DNA of 64,000 nucleotides from an uncultured Candidatus Melainabacteria bacterium (GCA_934691935.1 CAKUTH010000010.1:1-64000); one strand, 5' to 3'; positions 50,608 to 60,293 are shown, counted from the stretch's first letter. Program-made: numbers and translations. The notes: generated from the sequence alone by a model not told the origin.

Positions 50608-52088
50608 TATTTGTTACCTCCAATCTTTTCTTCGGATTGATGTTTTTTATCTTTTGCTCCAGACAAACTTGGGAAGAAAATATCCATAAATCTAGGATAT
50701 ACCCAATTCAACGCTGTGCAGGTAATTGGTAATGTTATAAATACACCTACACCGATTTTTGTGAATTGGTTCCAACTTTTATAATTACTTCCCACGAGTT
50801 CTTTATAACCATTAGTTATATTTTTGTATACTTTTTTAGTTAAATCACCTAATTTGTGACTAAATGTATCTGTATCCATTAATACCGATTTTATAATACC
50901 GTCTACATCTTCAAAATTACATTGTTTAATTACTTTGTCTATTGTTGCTTTAATTGTTTGTTCGTTTACATTTTCCAAATTTTTAATTTTTGCACCTGTT
51001 AACTCAACAATTCTTTCTGATAAAACCTTATTTCTTTCCAACATTGCTGAGCGATAAGCATCTCTTGAAAATTCGCCATTACACAAATCTTTAATATTTT
51101 CAATACGGCTTAATGTCCTTTTAATTCGACTAAATTTCAAATCTTCTGGTCTATCTAGAATTTCTTGAAGAAGAACTTTCACTTCTGGATTTTGCTCTTT
51201 AGATAAAGCCTCTTGAATAACGGAAGTTACATTGTCTTTAGAAACATTGGCAAAAATTTCTCTCAAATGATTTTCATTATTAATCAATACTTCCGCTCTA
51301 TCAAGATAATAAGCTATAGCTTTTGAATCTTTTTGAAGTGCTCTTGCATCTGCAATGTATGCATCAATTTGCTTATTAACCAATTTGGCAGTTGATTTAA
51401 AATCTAGATGTCTTTCACCTACATCAAATCTTCCTGTTTCGCTGAATTTTTTAGCAATCGTTTCTAATTGTTCATTTTGAATATTTTTTACTCTTGCGTT
51501 CAATTCATTGTCATAGGCTTCACGTTTTGCTTTTGCATCTTTATTAAACAATGCACTTATCCAAGAAGGTCTTTCCATTTTTTCTTGTTTTAATGATTCT
51601 TTAACTTTAGATTGAATATATGTTTTTGTATTAAGCTCATGCTGATCTAGTTTTACTGTAGCATATTTTGAAATATTTTTATTATTAAATACCATATCCA
51701 AGCCTTTATCAATGTATTTTTGTACACTTGCTTGGAACAAAATTGCTAATACCGCCGATATAGGTTGTCTCATTGCGGTATACAATTTTGTATTTTTATT
51801 TTCTTCTTTTTGTTCTGGAGTTGCATTTTTAGGAGCTTTTACAAACGGATTAAAACCAATGAACACTGGAGCAACAAGACCTGTGCCCAAGGCAGTAATC
51901 AAAATACCACCAATTTCACCCTTCAGCCATTCCAAGCTTTTCATATATTTGATAATCTTTTTCTGAGGTAAGCTTTCCATTATTCTTTCAGAATAAGGTA
52001 ATTTACCTTTAAAGCTCGTTTGGGAGTTGCTTGTTGTTTTCAAGCCAGTGTACCCGTTGTTGTAATTAAAACTGTTTACTTTTATCAT
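50607..52088 (-). CDS. Orphan membrane/coiled protein with SFKG N-terminal motif
   Basis: 493 aa. The N-terminus (MIKVNSFNYNNGYTG...) is Asn/Ser/Thr-rich and ends in TSFKGKLP (SFKG at 25-28). Hydrophobic segments lie near residues 57-80 and 105-125. A long helical, charged region follows (about 150-430), and another hydrophobic segment near 455-475 precedes an acidic/basic tail. The middle could form coiled coils. I do not recognise a family. No Sec signal is present. It is coupled to the 49870 gene and shares the N-terminal motif with the 37052, 58863 and 60294 proteins. Confidence 0.65.
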   Translation of the reverse strand: MIKVNSFNYNNGYTGLKTTSNSQTSFKGKLPYSERIMESLPQKKIIKYMKSLEWLKGEIGGILITALGTGLVAPVFIGFNPFVKAPKNATPEQKEENKNTKLYTAMRQPISAVLAILFQASVQKYIDKGLDMVFNNKNISKYATVKLDQHELNTKTYIQSKVKESLKQEKMERPSWISALFNKDAKAKREAYDNELNARVKNIQNEQLETIAKKFSETGRFDVGERHLDFKSTAKLVNKQIDAYIADARALQKDSKAIAYYLDRAEVLINNENHLREIFANVSKDNVTSVIQEALSKEQNPEVKVLLQEILDRPEDLKFSRIKRTLSRIENIKDLCNGEFSRDAYRSAMLERNKVLSERIVELTGAKIKNLENVNEQTIKATIDKVIKQCNFEDVDGIIKSVLMDTDTFSHKLGDLTKKVYKNITNGYKELVGSNYKSWNQFTKIGVGVFITLPITCTALNWVYPRFMDIFFPSLSGAKDKKHQSEEKIGGNK

Positions 52089-52157
52089 TTTAATACCTAC
52101 ACATGAACCTTCTATATATATAGAGGATTAAACAAAATAAAAATTGCCGTTTTTTCT

Positions 52158-53762
52158 CTATTTATTAAGTTTTGTGAACTTAACAACTGTCCAGTTTCCT
52201 TTCCTATCTACACGCGCAACAGGTAGAGCATTCATCAAGTCTATAAATGTCATGTTTTTAATATATGAGAAAACTAAAAACAACAACGGCTTGCTGTCAT
52301 ACAAGCTCTTATCCCTTGCGATTAAAGCCAAATCATCAGGTGAATAGAATGCAACACTATCTAAAAATACCATCACGATGCTTTGGTTCGGCTTCATTGT
52401 ATCAAGAACATGTTTTTTTATCAAGTTATCAAAATATTCGTTCTTCTGCCCAGCAAATATATCTCTATATATTCCTTTCCCATTTTGGTAAGCCTCAGCA
52501 TAGTCAACGTTTGCTGACAAGAACTGTTGAAAATTCCCTTTATGAATTTGTATAACTTTATAATCTGAAAAATCAAAATATTTTTCAAAACGTGATTGCG
52601 GATAGTATTGCAAAAGGATTATATCGCCTTTTTTCAAATCCATGCGTTCAATCATATCCGTTGCAATTTTATTTCCCTCTGCTCTATGCATTTTTGGCGC
52701 AGAATAAGGATGTATAAGAATATATCCAAGCGAAATTGCACAATACAAACCTATTAATATATTTCTCAAAACCTTATTTTCAATAGAAGTTGCACCTGCG
52801 CATGCCAAATATATTAGTATTGGATAAATTTCAATAGAATATTTTGTTATAAATACTAATTTACCCGATATTGCAACAAGCATAAGAACAAAAACTACTG
52901 AGCATGCCAGAATGAATAACTGGTAGTTCTTTTTCAAACCTTTTATTATAAATCCGACAACTATCAGCATTGGCACAATCATAAAAAATGCAAGTTTCGG
53001 TTCATACAAAAATTTATCAGGCGCATTTGTAAGATTAGTAAGCACTGGAGAGAAATAATCTGTTAACAAAAATCCTAATTTTGAGATTGTAAAATGTCCC
53101 CACCACTGTGAAAAAGACTGAGTTGTCATGATTTTGTAAGCCAATGGCGCAGTTGCGATTGACCCAAGTGCCAAGGCACTCCATATATAAACAGATGACT
53201 TTTTGTTATTCAAACTTATATAAATCAAGTTAAAGAACACAAACACAAACCCGATTGTATGCGTAAAAAGGATTAGAAAATTAAACAAAACACAAAGAAT
53301 TATATTCTTTTTACAAGGATTTTTGATAAGTCTGATAGTATACAAAACACACAACGCAGAGAACAAAAACAATACAGAATATAATCTTACTTCCTGCGAA
53401 TAATAAATCAGAAATGAACTTATAGCACTAAGTCCAGCACACAAAAAACCAGTTTGCTCATCTTTTTCCTTACCTAAGAAAAACATTGCTGGGATAGCCA
53501 AAACGCCTGTAAACAACGAAGTCAATCGCAAAACCAAGTCGCTTTGCCCAAAGAAAAACATAAAGAATTTCAAATATAGATAATAAAACGGCATGTGACA
53601 CTGAGATTTAACAGCGTTTACAAACCCATGCCCGAATGGAGTTGACGCTATCATCCAACTAACATATTCGTCATTCCAAAGCCCATCAGGCTTATTAATA
53701 AATATCAAACGTAATCCTATTGCAAGGATTATAATAAAAGCTAATAATAATTTTTTTTTCAT
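52158..53762 (-). CDS. ArnT/PMT-like lipid-linked sugar glycosyltransferase
   Basis: 534 aa from ATG 53762 (an upstream TTG at 53780 is less likely). About ten to twelve transmembrane helices. The first periplasmic loop has the acidic motif LWNDEYVSWM, equivalent to the catalytic Asp/Glu of GT-C fold enzymes (GT39/GT83). A C-terminal periplasmic domain of about 170 residues follows. Such enzymes use polyprenyl-phosphate sugars as donors. It is divergent from a GtrB/DPM-like synthase (53827) that would supply such a donor, so the two are likely partners in decorating lipid, protein or polysaccharide. Confidence 0.8.
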   Translation of the reverse strand: MKKKLLLAFIIILAIGLRLIFINKPDGLWNDEYVSWMIASTPFGHGFVNAVKSQCHMPFYYLYLKFFMFFFGQSDLVLRLTSLFTGVLAIPAMFFLGKEKDEQTGFLCAGLSAISSFLIYYSQEVRLYSVLFLFSALCVLYTIRLIKNPCKKNIILCVLFNFLILFTHTIGFVFVFFNLIYISLNNKKSSVYIWSALALGSIATAPLAYKIMTTQSFSQWWGHFTISKLGFLLTDYFSPVLTNLTNAPDKFLYEPKLAFFMIVPMLIVVGFIIKGLKKNYQLFILACSVVFVLMLVAISGKLVFITKYSIEIYPILIYLACAGATSIENKVLRNILIGLYCAISLGYILIHPYSAPKMHRAEGNKIATDMIERMDLKKGDIILLQYYPQSRFEKYFDFSDYKVIQIHKGNFQQFLSANVDYAEAYQNGKGIYRDIFAGQKNEYFDNLIKKHVLDTMKPNQSIVMVFLDSVAFYSPDDLALIARDKSLYDSKPLLFLVFSYIKNMTFIDLMNALPVARVDRKGNWTVVKFTKLNK

Positions 53763-53826
53763 AATTGTCAAAATCCCCAATTGCCTATATAATTATATAA
53801 TAAAAAAAGAAAAGATGAGGAGTATA

Positions 53827-54765
53827 ATGAAACTTGTTATTCAAATTCCTTGTTATAACGAGGAAAAAGCATTGCCTATAACCCTGAAAGATTTGCCCAA
53901 AAAAATCGAAGGGATTGATGAAATAGAGGTATTAATTATTGACGACGGTTCAAAAGATAATACCGTTGCAGTTGCGAAATCACTGGGAGTCAAGCATGTC
54001 GTAAATATGCCACATAACTGCGGACTAGCTAAAGCATTTGTTGCTGGATTGCAAAAATCTTTGGAAATAGGCGCAGATATAATTGTAAATACCGATGCTG
54101 ACAATCAGTATTGTGCTAACGATATTGAAAAACTGGTAAAACCTATTTTGGCTGGTGATGCTGACATCGTAATAGGCACTCGTCCCGTTTCAAAAATTGA
54201 GCACTTTTCTCCACTAAAAAAATTATTACAAAAACTTGGTTCATGCGTTATGCGTTTGATTAGTTCTACCGAGGTTGAAGATGCACCGAGCGGTTTTAGA
54301 GCATTTTCTCGCAATTCTGCATTGCAATTGAACGTGTTTGATAATTACACATACACACTAGAAACAATAATTCAGGCACGCGCCAAAGGCTTAATCCTAA
54401 AGTGCGTACCGATTAACGTCAATGCAGATTTGAGAAAATCTAAACTTGTAAAAAGCATGTTTGATTACATTATTCGTTCCGTTTTTACGATGATTAGAAT
54501 GTTTATCATATACAGACCATTTAGATTTTTTGCAATTATTGCTGGACTTTTCCTCACTTTGGGAACTATTTTAGGATTAAGATTTTTATATTATTACGTG
54601 TTTTCAAGCGGAAACGGTCATATTCAATCTTTAATTCTATCCGCTATATTGATTATCACAGGGGTGCAAATAGCTGTAATCGCTGTATTATCTGAACTTA
54701 TGTCTATCAACAGAAAACTTCTTGAAGATATTCAAAAACGTATAAAACTCCAAGACTTGAAATAA
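53827..54765 (+). CDS. GtrB/DPM-like polyprenyl-phosphate glycosyltransferase
   Basis: 312 aa from ATG 53827, preceded by GAGGAG (an upstream in-frame start at 53815 lies within that ribosome binding site). GT2 fold: IPCYNEEKALP, IIDDGSKDNT, NTDADNQY (DxD) and the APSGFRAFSR segment. Two C-terminal transmembrane helices (about residues 230-255 and 268-290) fit the GtrB group, which loads a hexose onto undecaprenyl phosphate. It probably feeds the ArnT-like enzyme encoded next to it. Confidence 0.85.
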   Translation: MKLVIQIPCYNEEKALPITLKDLPKKIEGIDEIEVLIIDDGSKDNTVAVAKSLGVKHVVNMPHNCGLAKAFVAGLQKSLEIGADIIVNTDADNQYCANDIEKLVKPILAGDADIVIGTRPVSKIEHFSPLKKLLQKLGSCVMRLISSTEVEDAPSGFRAFSRNSALQLNVFDNYTYTLETIIQARAKGLILKCVPINVNADLRKSKLVKSMFDYIIRSVFTMIRMFIIYRPFRFFAIIAGLFLTLGTILGLRFLYYYVFSSGNGHIQSLILSAILIITGVQIAVIAVLSELMSINRKLLEDIQKRIKLQDLK

Positions 54766-54806
54766 ATTCTGGGAAGTTATAACATATAAAAAAAATAGGT
54801 ATAATT

Positions 54807-56999
54807 ATGATAAAAATTGATATTATTTCTAAAGCAAAAGAAACCTTGTCATCATCGACTTCACATAAGATTTTGGCATTTTTGGGATTTACAATCCTTA
54901 TGACGGCCACAATTGCATCTCAAAACTTCTTTTTTCAAAACATTATTGAAAACGGAGTTAGCAAACGTGACATAATTGCTCAAAAAACTCTTATTGTTGA
55001 AGATGTAAAACGTACAGAACAACACAGAAAAGAAGTTGCTCAAAAAGTTGAACCTGTTTTAGCTCCAGCAGAAGATGACTTTATCAAAAGCAACTTACAA
55101 ACCTTACAGACTTCTGTAGTTCAAATTCGCAAAAAAAATGTTCCCGAAAGCGAAAAAAAACAAGAAATCGAAGTCCTTTTTGATTTATCAGGAAGTCAGA
55201 AAAAAGATTTTATTATCAATTTTTTACTAAAGGCTGACGATAATAGTTTGCACGAAGCATTTGACAAATCTACGTTGACTTTGTCAAATATTCTTAGAAC
55301 TGGTATTACCGAAAAAGATTACGAAAAAGATAATATTGAAAGAATTATTTTAAACAACTTAGTCGCTAACGTATCAAAACGCCAAGTTTCCGTAATTACT
55401 GCGATGTTGGAACAAGTAATTGTACCAAACCTTGTTGTTGATGAATTTGCAACAGAAATCGCAAGAAAAAACGCTCAAAGTTCAATAAAACCATACGAAG
55501 TCGTTTTTCAAAAAGGTGATAAAATTTTGTTTGAAGGAGAGCCTGTAACTCGTCTAAAACGAGATGCTTTACGACAAGCGGGATACAATGTATATGAACT
55601 TAACGGCTATGGGCTTATGGCTGTTTATATTATTGTATTTATCGGAACATTCTTATTTTTATCTTATATGAAATTTTTTGAAAAAAGTTTCTTACAACCA
55701 CGCTATATGGCTATAACCGCGTTTTTATCACTGCTTTTAACTCTTATTGCCGTATTACTGCCAACTGGTGTTTCACCTTATGTATTGCCAGTTCCTGCAT
55801 TTTTGATATTAATGTCTATTTTTACAAAACCTCGAATTGCCTTTGTTACATCAGTAATTTTACTTTCTATAATGGCTGTCGGATATCAGTATAATATTCA
55901 ATACATAGTAGCGTTCATGCTATTATGTCTATTCTCTGTAATTTCAATTTCGCAAATCAGATATGCAGAGCGCGTAGATTTAATTAAAACAGGTTTTAAT
56001 ATAGGACTTGCAGGTCTTGTTCTTGTATTAAGCATTTATATTTTGGAAAAATGCCTTATCGACGTAAGCAATATTCTAATCTTGAAAAACTGCTTATACA
56101 TCTTGCTCAACGGCATTATTAGTGCAATTATTGCATCTGGTTCTTTACCTTTGTTTGAAAGCACTTTCAAAATAATTACTCCTTATGGACTTGCAGAACT
56201 AGGAGATCACAATCAACCATTGTTAAAACGTCTGCAAATGGATGCTCCAGGGACATATCATCACAGTTTAATGGTTTCAAATTTATGTGAAGCTGCAGCA
56301 GAATCAATTGGTGCAGATCCGATTTTGGCACGTGTTGGTGCACTTTATCACGACATCGGCAAACTCGAACGACCATTATTCTTCGTTGAAAACCAATCTT
56401 ATTTTATGATTGAAAACCCACATAACAAATTCAATCCAAGAATAAGCAAAATGATTATCACAGCGCACACTTCAGATGGGCTTAAAATTGCAAAAAAATA
56501 TAACCTTCCGCCAGTTATTCAAAACTTTATAACCCAACATCACGGCGAAGGTCTTGCTAGCTATTTTTATAACCAAGCAGTAAAAGAAGAAGGTTCTGAA
56601 AATGTAAAAGAAGAACAATTCAGATACCCTGGGCCTAAGCCTAATATGAAAGAAACTGCGATTTTAATGATTGCCGATGCGGTTGAATCTGCTGTAAGAT
56701 CATTGAAAAATCCGACAACTGAAGAAATTGAAGCTATGATTAACAAAATAATTGTAGAGCGTTTGAATGACGGTCAGTTGTCAGATAGCCCGCTAACATT
56801 AAAAGATTTAAAAATAATTGCAGAGACTTTCGCAAAAATTTTACGTGGCATGCAACACAACAGGATTAAATATCAAGAAAATCTTCCAGAAGAAGTTGAA
56901 AAAGATAAAATTAATATGCCAATTTTGGATGCGGACTTAGAAAACAAAATAAAACAGCTGGAAGGACAAAAAAATAAAGATGAAAACAACCAAAATTAA
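54807..56999 (+). CDS. PgpH-like 7TM-HD cyclic di-AMP phosphodiesterase
   Basis: 730 aa. One N-terminal transmembrane helix, a large extracytoplasmic 7TMR-HDED domain (residues about 50-265), seven transmembrane helices (about 270-440) and a C-terminal HD domain. HD motifs: TYHHSLMVSNLCEAAAE, LYHDIGKLERP and ITQHHGEGLASYFY. This is the architecture of PgpH, which hydrolyses c-di-AMP to pApA. Together with CdaA this gives a complete c-di-AMP turnover pair in the window. It overlaps ybeY by 20 nt, the arrangement familiar from the phoH-yqfF-ybeY-dgkA clusters, though phoH is missing upstream. Confidence 0.9.
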   Translation: MIKIDIISKAKETLSSSTSHKILAFLGFTILMTATIASQNFFFQNIIENGVSKRDIIAQKTLIVEDVKRTEQHRKEVAQKVEPVLAPAEDDFIKSNLQTLQTSVVQIRKKNVPESEKKQEIEVLFDLSGSQKKDFIINFLLKADDNSLHEAFDKSTLTLSNILRTGITEKDYEKDNIERIILNNLVANVSKRQVSVITAMLEQVIVPNLVVDEFATEIARKNAQSSIKPYEVVFQKGDKILFEGEPVTRLKRDALRQAGYNVYELNGYGLMAVYIIVFIGTFLFLSYMKFFEKSFLQPRYMAITAFLSLLLTLIAVLLPTGVSPYVLPVPAFLILMSIFTKPRIAFVTSVILLSIMAVGYQYNIQYIVAFMLLCLFSVISISQIRYAERVDLIKTGFNIGLAGLVLVLSIYILEKCLIDVSNILILKNCLYILLNGIISAIIASGSLPLFESTFKIITPYGLAELGDHNQPLLKRLQMDAPGTYHHSLMVSNLCEAAAESIGADPILARVGALYHDIGKLERPLFFVENQSYFMIENPHNKFNPRISKMIITAHTSDGLKIAKKYNLPPVIQNFITQHHGEGLASYFYNQAVKEEGSENVKEEQFRYPGPKPNMKETAILMIADAVESAVRSLKNPTTEEIEAMINKIIVERLNDGQLSDSPLTLKDLKIIAETFAKILRGMQHNRIKYQENLPEEVEKDKINMPILDADLENKIKQLEGQKNKDENNQN

Positions 57000-57477
57000 T
57001 ATATTCAGCGAAAACATTTTCCCAAACTGGGATGTAGATGAAAAATATTTTCTTGACATTGCAAAAAAAATATTAAAGTTTTATTTGTCACAAGTGCAAG
57101 AACAGTCGTGCTTGAATGGATTTAATTTTGATAAAATTTCTTTTGATTTTTTATACTGCGACAGCAACAAAACTCATGAAATCAATCGCGAATATCGTCA
57201 CAAAGATTATCCTGCAGATATTATTACTTTTGCGATTTTTGCAGACAGTGAAGAAAAATTTATCTTTGACGGAGAAATTAACCTCGGAGAAGTTATTATA
57301 GCTCTTGATAAAGTTATGGAAGAAGCCGAGAAAAAAGGGGTAACCAAAGAACATGAACTTGCATTTTTAATAAGTCACGGGATATTACACCTTTTAGGAT
57401 TTGACCACCAAACAGAAGATGAATATAATTTTATTATAGATTTACAAAATAAGGCGCTGGAACATGTCAAAATTTAA
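56980..57477 (+). CDS. ybeY: YbeY endoribonuclease
   Basis: YbeY is a zinc endoribonuclease involved in 16S rRNA maturation. 165 aa. The zinc motif is SHGILHLLGFDH (H-x3-H-x5-H), and the family's N-terminal NREYRHKDYPADIITFA is present. It lies between the PgpH-like gene and dgkA with overlaps on both sides (20 and 14 nt). Confidence 0.95.
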   Translation: MKTTKINIFSENIFPNWDVDEKYFLDIAKKILKFYLSQVQEQSCLNGFNFDKISFDFLYCDSNKTHEINREYRHKDYPADIITFAIFADSEEKFIFDGEINLGEVIIALDKVMEEAEKKGVTKEHELAFLISHGILHLLGFDHQTEDEYNFIIDLQNKALEHVKI

Positions 57478-57838
57478 ACAACAAGGTTTTTCTAACACTT
57501 TTAAAAACGCTCGAAAAGGCATGAGAATTGTTTTGAAATCCGAAATAAATTTAAGGATACATTTTTGTGTTGCACTAATTGTCGTTGCTATGGCATTTTT
57601 ACTGGACTTTAGTGTTGAAAAAATGTGTATACTATTACTCACAATAGTTGTCGTAATTGTTGCAGAAATGTTGAATTCTGCCGTAGAGTTTGCACTTGAT
57701 GCCGTTTTTCACAACAAATATTCAAGATTGGTTGGCATGGCAAAAGACATCTCTGCTGGAGCTGTAATGTTTGCATCTGTTATCGCCGTTGTAATCGGCA
57801 TAATACTTTTCGGTTCAACAATTTTAGAACTTTTATAG
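57464..57838 (+). CDS. dgkA: DgkA-type diacylglycerol/undecaprenol kinase
   Basis: 124 aa, three transmembrane helices preceded by a surface helix (SNTFKNARKGMRIVLKSE). The catalytic motif AEMLNSAVEFALDAV corresponds to the ExxNTAIE motif, and AKDISAGAVM follows. In lineages with this gene order the enzyme usually phosphorylates undecaprenol. Overlapping ybeY implies co-translation. Confidence 0.9.
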   Translation: MSKFKQQGFSNTFKNARKGMRIVLKSEINLRIHFCVALIVVAMAFLLDFSVEKMCILLLTIVVVIVAEMLNSAVEFALDAVFHNKYSRLVGMAKDISAGAVMFASVIAVVIGIILFGSTILELL

Positions 57839-57840
57839 CT

Positions 57841-58773
57841 TTATTTCAATTCTTCTAAAATTTCTAAAATCTCAGCAGATACATCGTTCATGCCTGAGAT
57901 ATTTTCTCGGACAGCATGTGCAAATTCAGCTTTTTTAAATTCGTGCAATCCTCTATGTCTAAAAAATTCCTCTAGAAATTCCACCTTTGAAGGAACAGCC
58001 TCTAGCCCTTCAATCGGTGCTAATGATATATTTTTAGTTTCAAAATTCAACGTTTTTACAATCAAAGAATTTGGTAGCAAATCCTCAAATTCCCCACTTT
58101 TTACAAGATGAATTTTGTCAAAACTTCTCAACTTTGGTTTAATTTCATTCAAATTTGTCTGCGCGTCATTATCCAACAAAACAAATATCGGAATTTTCAA
58201 ACACTCGGCATAATTATAAAAATATTTTACAACCTGATTTTTCCCACCAGCAGAAATAATATAAATCCCGTTTTCATCAAAATCATACCCGCAAATTTTC
58301 GCGAATTTTGGGAGCAAAATTTCCTCTGTTACACCTTCACATAGAATAATTTTTTTTACAGGGAAACAACTTTTTTCTTTGACCTCGCCTGCTAATGATT
58401 TTAAAAATTTTAGATTTTGAGGAATTTTTTCAGGCAAAAATTTTATAATTTCTTTGTAATTTATTTTGTTACTTAAAAGTTTTTTTGCATCTGATGTGAT
58501 TTTAAATATTGTATTTTCATAATCTTTCAATTTTTCATTAATAGAAAAATCCATGCCTTTTGGTAAATTATAATTTATAACCTCTTGTGCCAAGTTAGTA
58601 ATTTCTTCATAACACATTTCGTCCAAATCTACTTTTTTATACTTTGGTTCAATAAGATTATTGAGTATAATTTCTTTAAACACGCGTAAATATTTAATTT
58701 CAGGTTCTTTAAACCTTGTCAATCTATCTATCGAAATTATTAATTGTTCTTTTGTAAGCTGTTTTATTTTCAT
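57841..58773 (-). CDS. Orphan TOPRIM-domain protein (OLD-like)
   Basis: 310 aa. The N-terminal half (1-140) is helical and charged. The C-terminal half carries a TOPRIM fold of the OLD-nuclease type: IILCEGVTEEILLPKFA (catalytic Glu), then a GGK motif (ISAGGKNQVVKYF) and VLLDNDAQ (Asp dyad), with FEDLLPN later. The ATPase domain of OLD proteins is absent, so this is a stand-alone TOPRIM nuclease candidate. OLD-like TOPRIM proteins often take part in phage defence (for example with Gabija-type helicases), but no helicase partner is adjacent here. The ATG has no strong ribosome binding site. Confidence 0.75.
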   Translation of the reverse strand: MKIKQLTKEQLIISIDRLTRFKEPEIKYLRVFKEIILNNLIEPKYKKVDLDEMCYEEITNLAQEVINYNLPKGMDFSINEKLKDYENTIFKITSDAKKLLSNKINYKEIIKFLPEKIPQNLKFLKSLAGEVKEKSCFPVKKIILCEGVTEEILLPKFAKICGYDFDENGIYIISAGGKNQVVKYFYNYAECLKIPIFVLLDNDAQTNLNEIKPKLRSFDKIHLVKSGEFEDLLPNSLIVKTLNFETKNISLAPIEGLEAVPSKVEFLEEFFRHRGLHEFKKAEFAHAVRENISGMNDVSAEILEILEELK

Positions 58774-58862
58774 TATTTTTGTCTTTTTCGTTACATTTGT
58801 TTACCAAATTAGCAAATTTTAATGAGTTTTTATTTTTATTATAATAGTAGTGGAGTGGAATT

Positions 58863-60218
58863 GTGTATTCAACAAGCGTAAATAATTTCCAATATAATAA
58901 TTATAGCACAGTTGGTACTGTTAGGAAAACATCTGTTTCAAATCCTGCTGATAACAAAATATCACCTCAACCAACTGTAGCTAACAAGACTCTTTGCGCA
59001 TTTACAGGTTCTCAAAACGCTATACAAGTAAGAACTGAGCTTGCTTCTCACGAAGAAAAAACAAAATATAAAGAGTTACTCAACGTATGTCCAAAAGATA
59101 CAAAAAAACAACTGAATCAGTTGTTAAAGAACGGTATTTTGTTAAATTCAAACTCTAATGACAAATCCACAACACTCGACAATTTATACAAAATAGTTAA
59201 AACTCCGAGAGCTCAAGGACTGAGCAATATTGACATTTTGGCACAAACCGTAAATGCCTTGGCTGATCCGCATGTTATAACACAACAATTTGGCAACATT
59301 CCTGACCAATACAAAATTCAAACTGCAAAACTAAACCAAGGTAAGGCTGGCGAAGAAAATGTTGAACATTCTGGGACTTGTGTTGCATCAAGCATTGAAT
59401 TCAATTTGGCTCAAAAATATCCAGCAGAATTCGCCAGATTTGCGCAAGGTCTAAGCTCTCCTGAAATGTCCGTAAATAAAACTATAAAATTAGCAAATCT
59501 TGCAGATAATACACTTGATGCGGTTTGGTTACTAAACGCTTTTGAAATTCCATATAAAGCCAATAACTTTAACAATGCGGAATTGACATTTACTCCAGAT
59601 AAAAATGCAATCGTAAGAGCGCATATTCAAACCATCGACAAAGATAAATTAGAACGCTCATCTGTTGACGTTTTAATGCAATCAACATTTATGCAAATAG
59701 GTTCACAACAGTCTTATGACACATTGACCGACAAACGTACAGGGAAATTTAACCAAAACGATAAAGGTTTAATTGAATTTGAAAAAACGTTTACGGAATC
59801 TGTCGTTGAGGATAAAAACAAAATCTCAGTAACTTATCAAACTGTTGATGAAAACGCAAAATTAGTCGGCTACGAAACAGACTTTGCGACAATGAAAAAA
59901 CAAATTACAGACGCTATCAACATGGGAGAAAACGTCATCATCGGTTATACTCAAATTAACTCTGACAACACCATAATTAATGGACATGAAATAACCATTA
60001 CTGGAATAAAAAAATCTCCTGATGGCAAGTTGATATTTGTTTGTAACGACACTGACGATAACATGTCAAAACCTGTAGAATACACCGAAGATTACCTACT
60101 TCCAAAAATTCACCATGCAGGCTTGCCACAAGCTGTCGTAGGAGATGAAGTAAAACTGGTAGAAAACTGGGTAGAAGGCTTAAGAACATACAAAGAACTT
60201 AAGAAAAAAACGGCTTAA
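58863..60218 (+). CDS. Papain-like cysteine-protease-type orphan with AFTG motif
   Basis: 451 aa from GTG 58863, with GGAG seven bases upstream. The N-terminus is Ser/Asn/Thr/Tyr-rich and ends in LCAFTGSQ (AFTG at 46-49). Beyond it are three spaced segments in the papain order: HSGTCVASSIEFNLA (Cys173), NGHEITITGIKK (His375) and LIFVCNDTDD (Asn395/Asp396). In papains these are Q..C..S.WAF, H-A-V...G, and N-S-W. The assignment is a fold-level guess: the Gln before the Cys is not obvious, and the Cys-His distance (about 200) is longer than in papain, leaving an insert at 190-340. No Sec signal. It ends on a terminator. Confidence 0.55.
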   Translation: MYSTSVNNFQYNNYSTVGTVRKTSVSNPADNKISPQPTVANKTLCAFTGSQNAIQVRTELASHEEKTKYKELLNVCPKDTKKQLNQLLKNGILLNSNSNDKSTTLDNLYKIVKTPRAQGLSNIDILAQTVNALADPHVITQQFGNIPDQYKIQTAKLNQGKAGEENVEHSGTCVASSIEFNLAQKYPAEFARFAQGLSSPEMSVNKTIKLANLADNTLDAVWLLNAFEIPYKANNFNNAELTFTPDKNAIVRAHIQTIDKDKLERSSVDVLMQSTFMQIGSQQSYDTLTDKRTGKFNQNDKGLIEFEKTFTESVVEDKNKISVTYQTVDENAKLVGYETDFATMKKQITDAINMGENVIIGYTQINSDNTIINGHEITITGIKKSPDGKLIFVCNDTDDNMSKPVEYTEDYLLPKIHHAGLPQAVVGDEVKLVENWVEGLRTYKELKKKTA

Positions 60219-60244
60219 TGTTAATTTACATTGAACCGTTTTTT
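60204..60244 (+). terminator. Terminator overlapping the end of the 58863 gene
   Basis: AAAAAACGG (60205-60213) pairs with CCGTTTTTT (60236-60244), extended by ATGT/ACAT. The left arm contains the last codons of the papain-like gene. Confidence 0.8.
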
Positions 60245-60293
60245 AGCAAAAAAATTTTTGACAACACTTTATATAGCAAAAGGTGGAAAAAGT

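Noticed and set aside
57841..58773. Gabija- or OLD-type defence system
   Set aside because: No ATPase domain in the protein and no UvrD-like helicase or other partner nearby; only the TOPRIM domain itself is supported.
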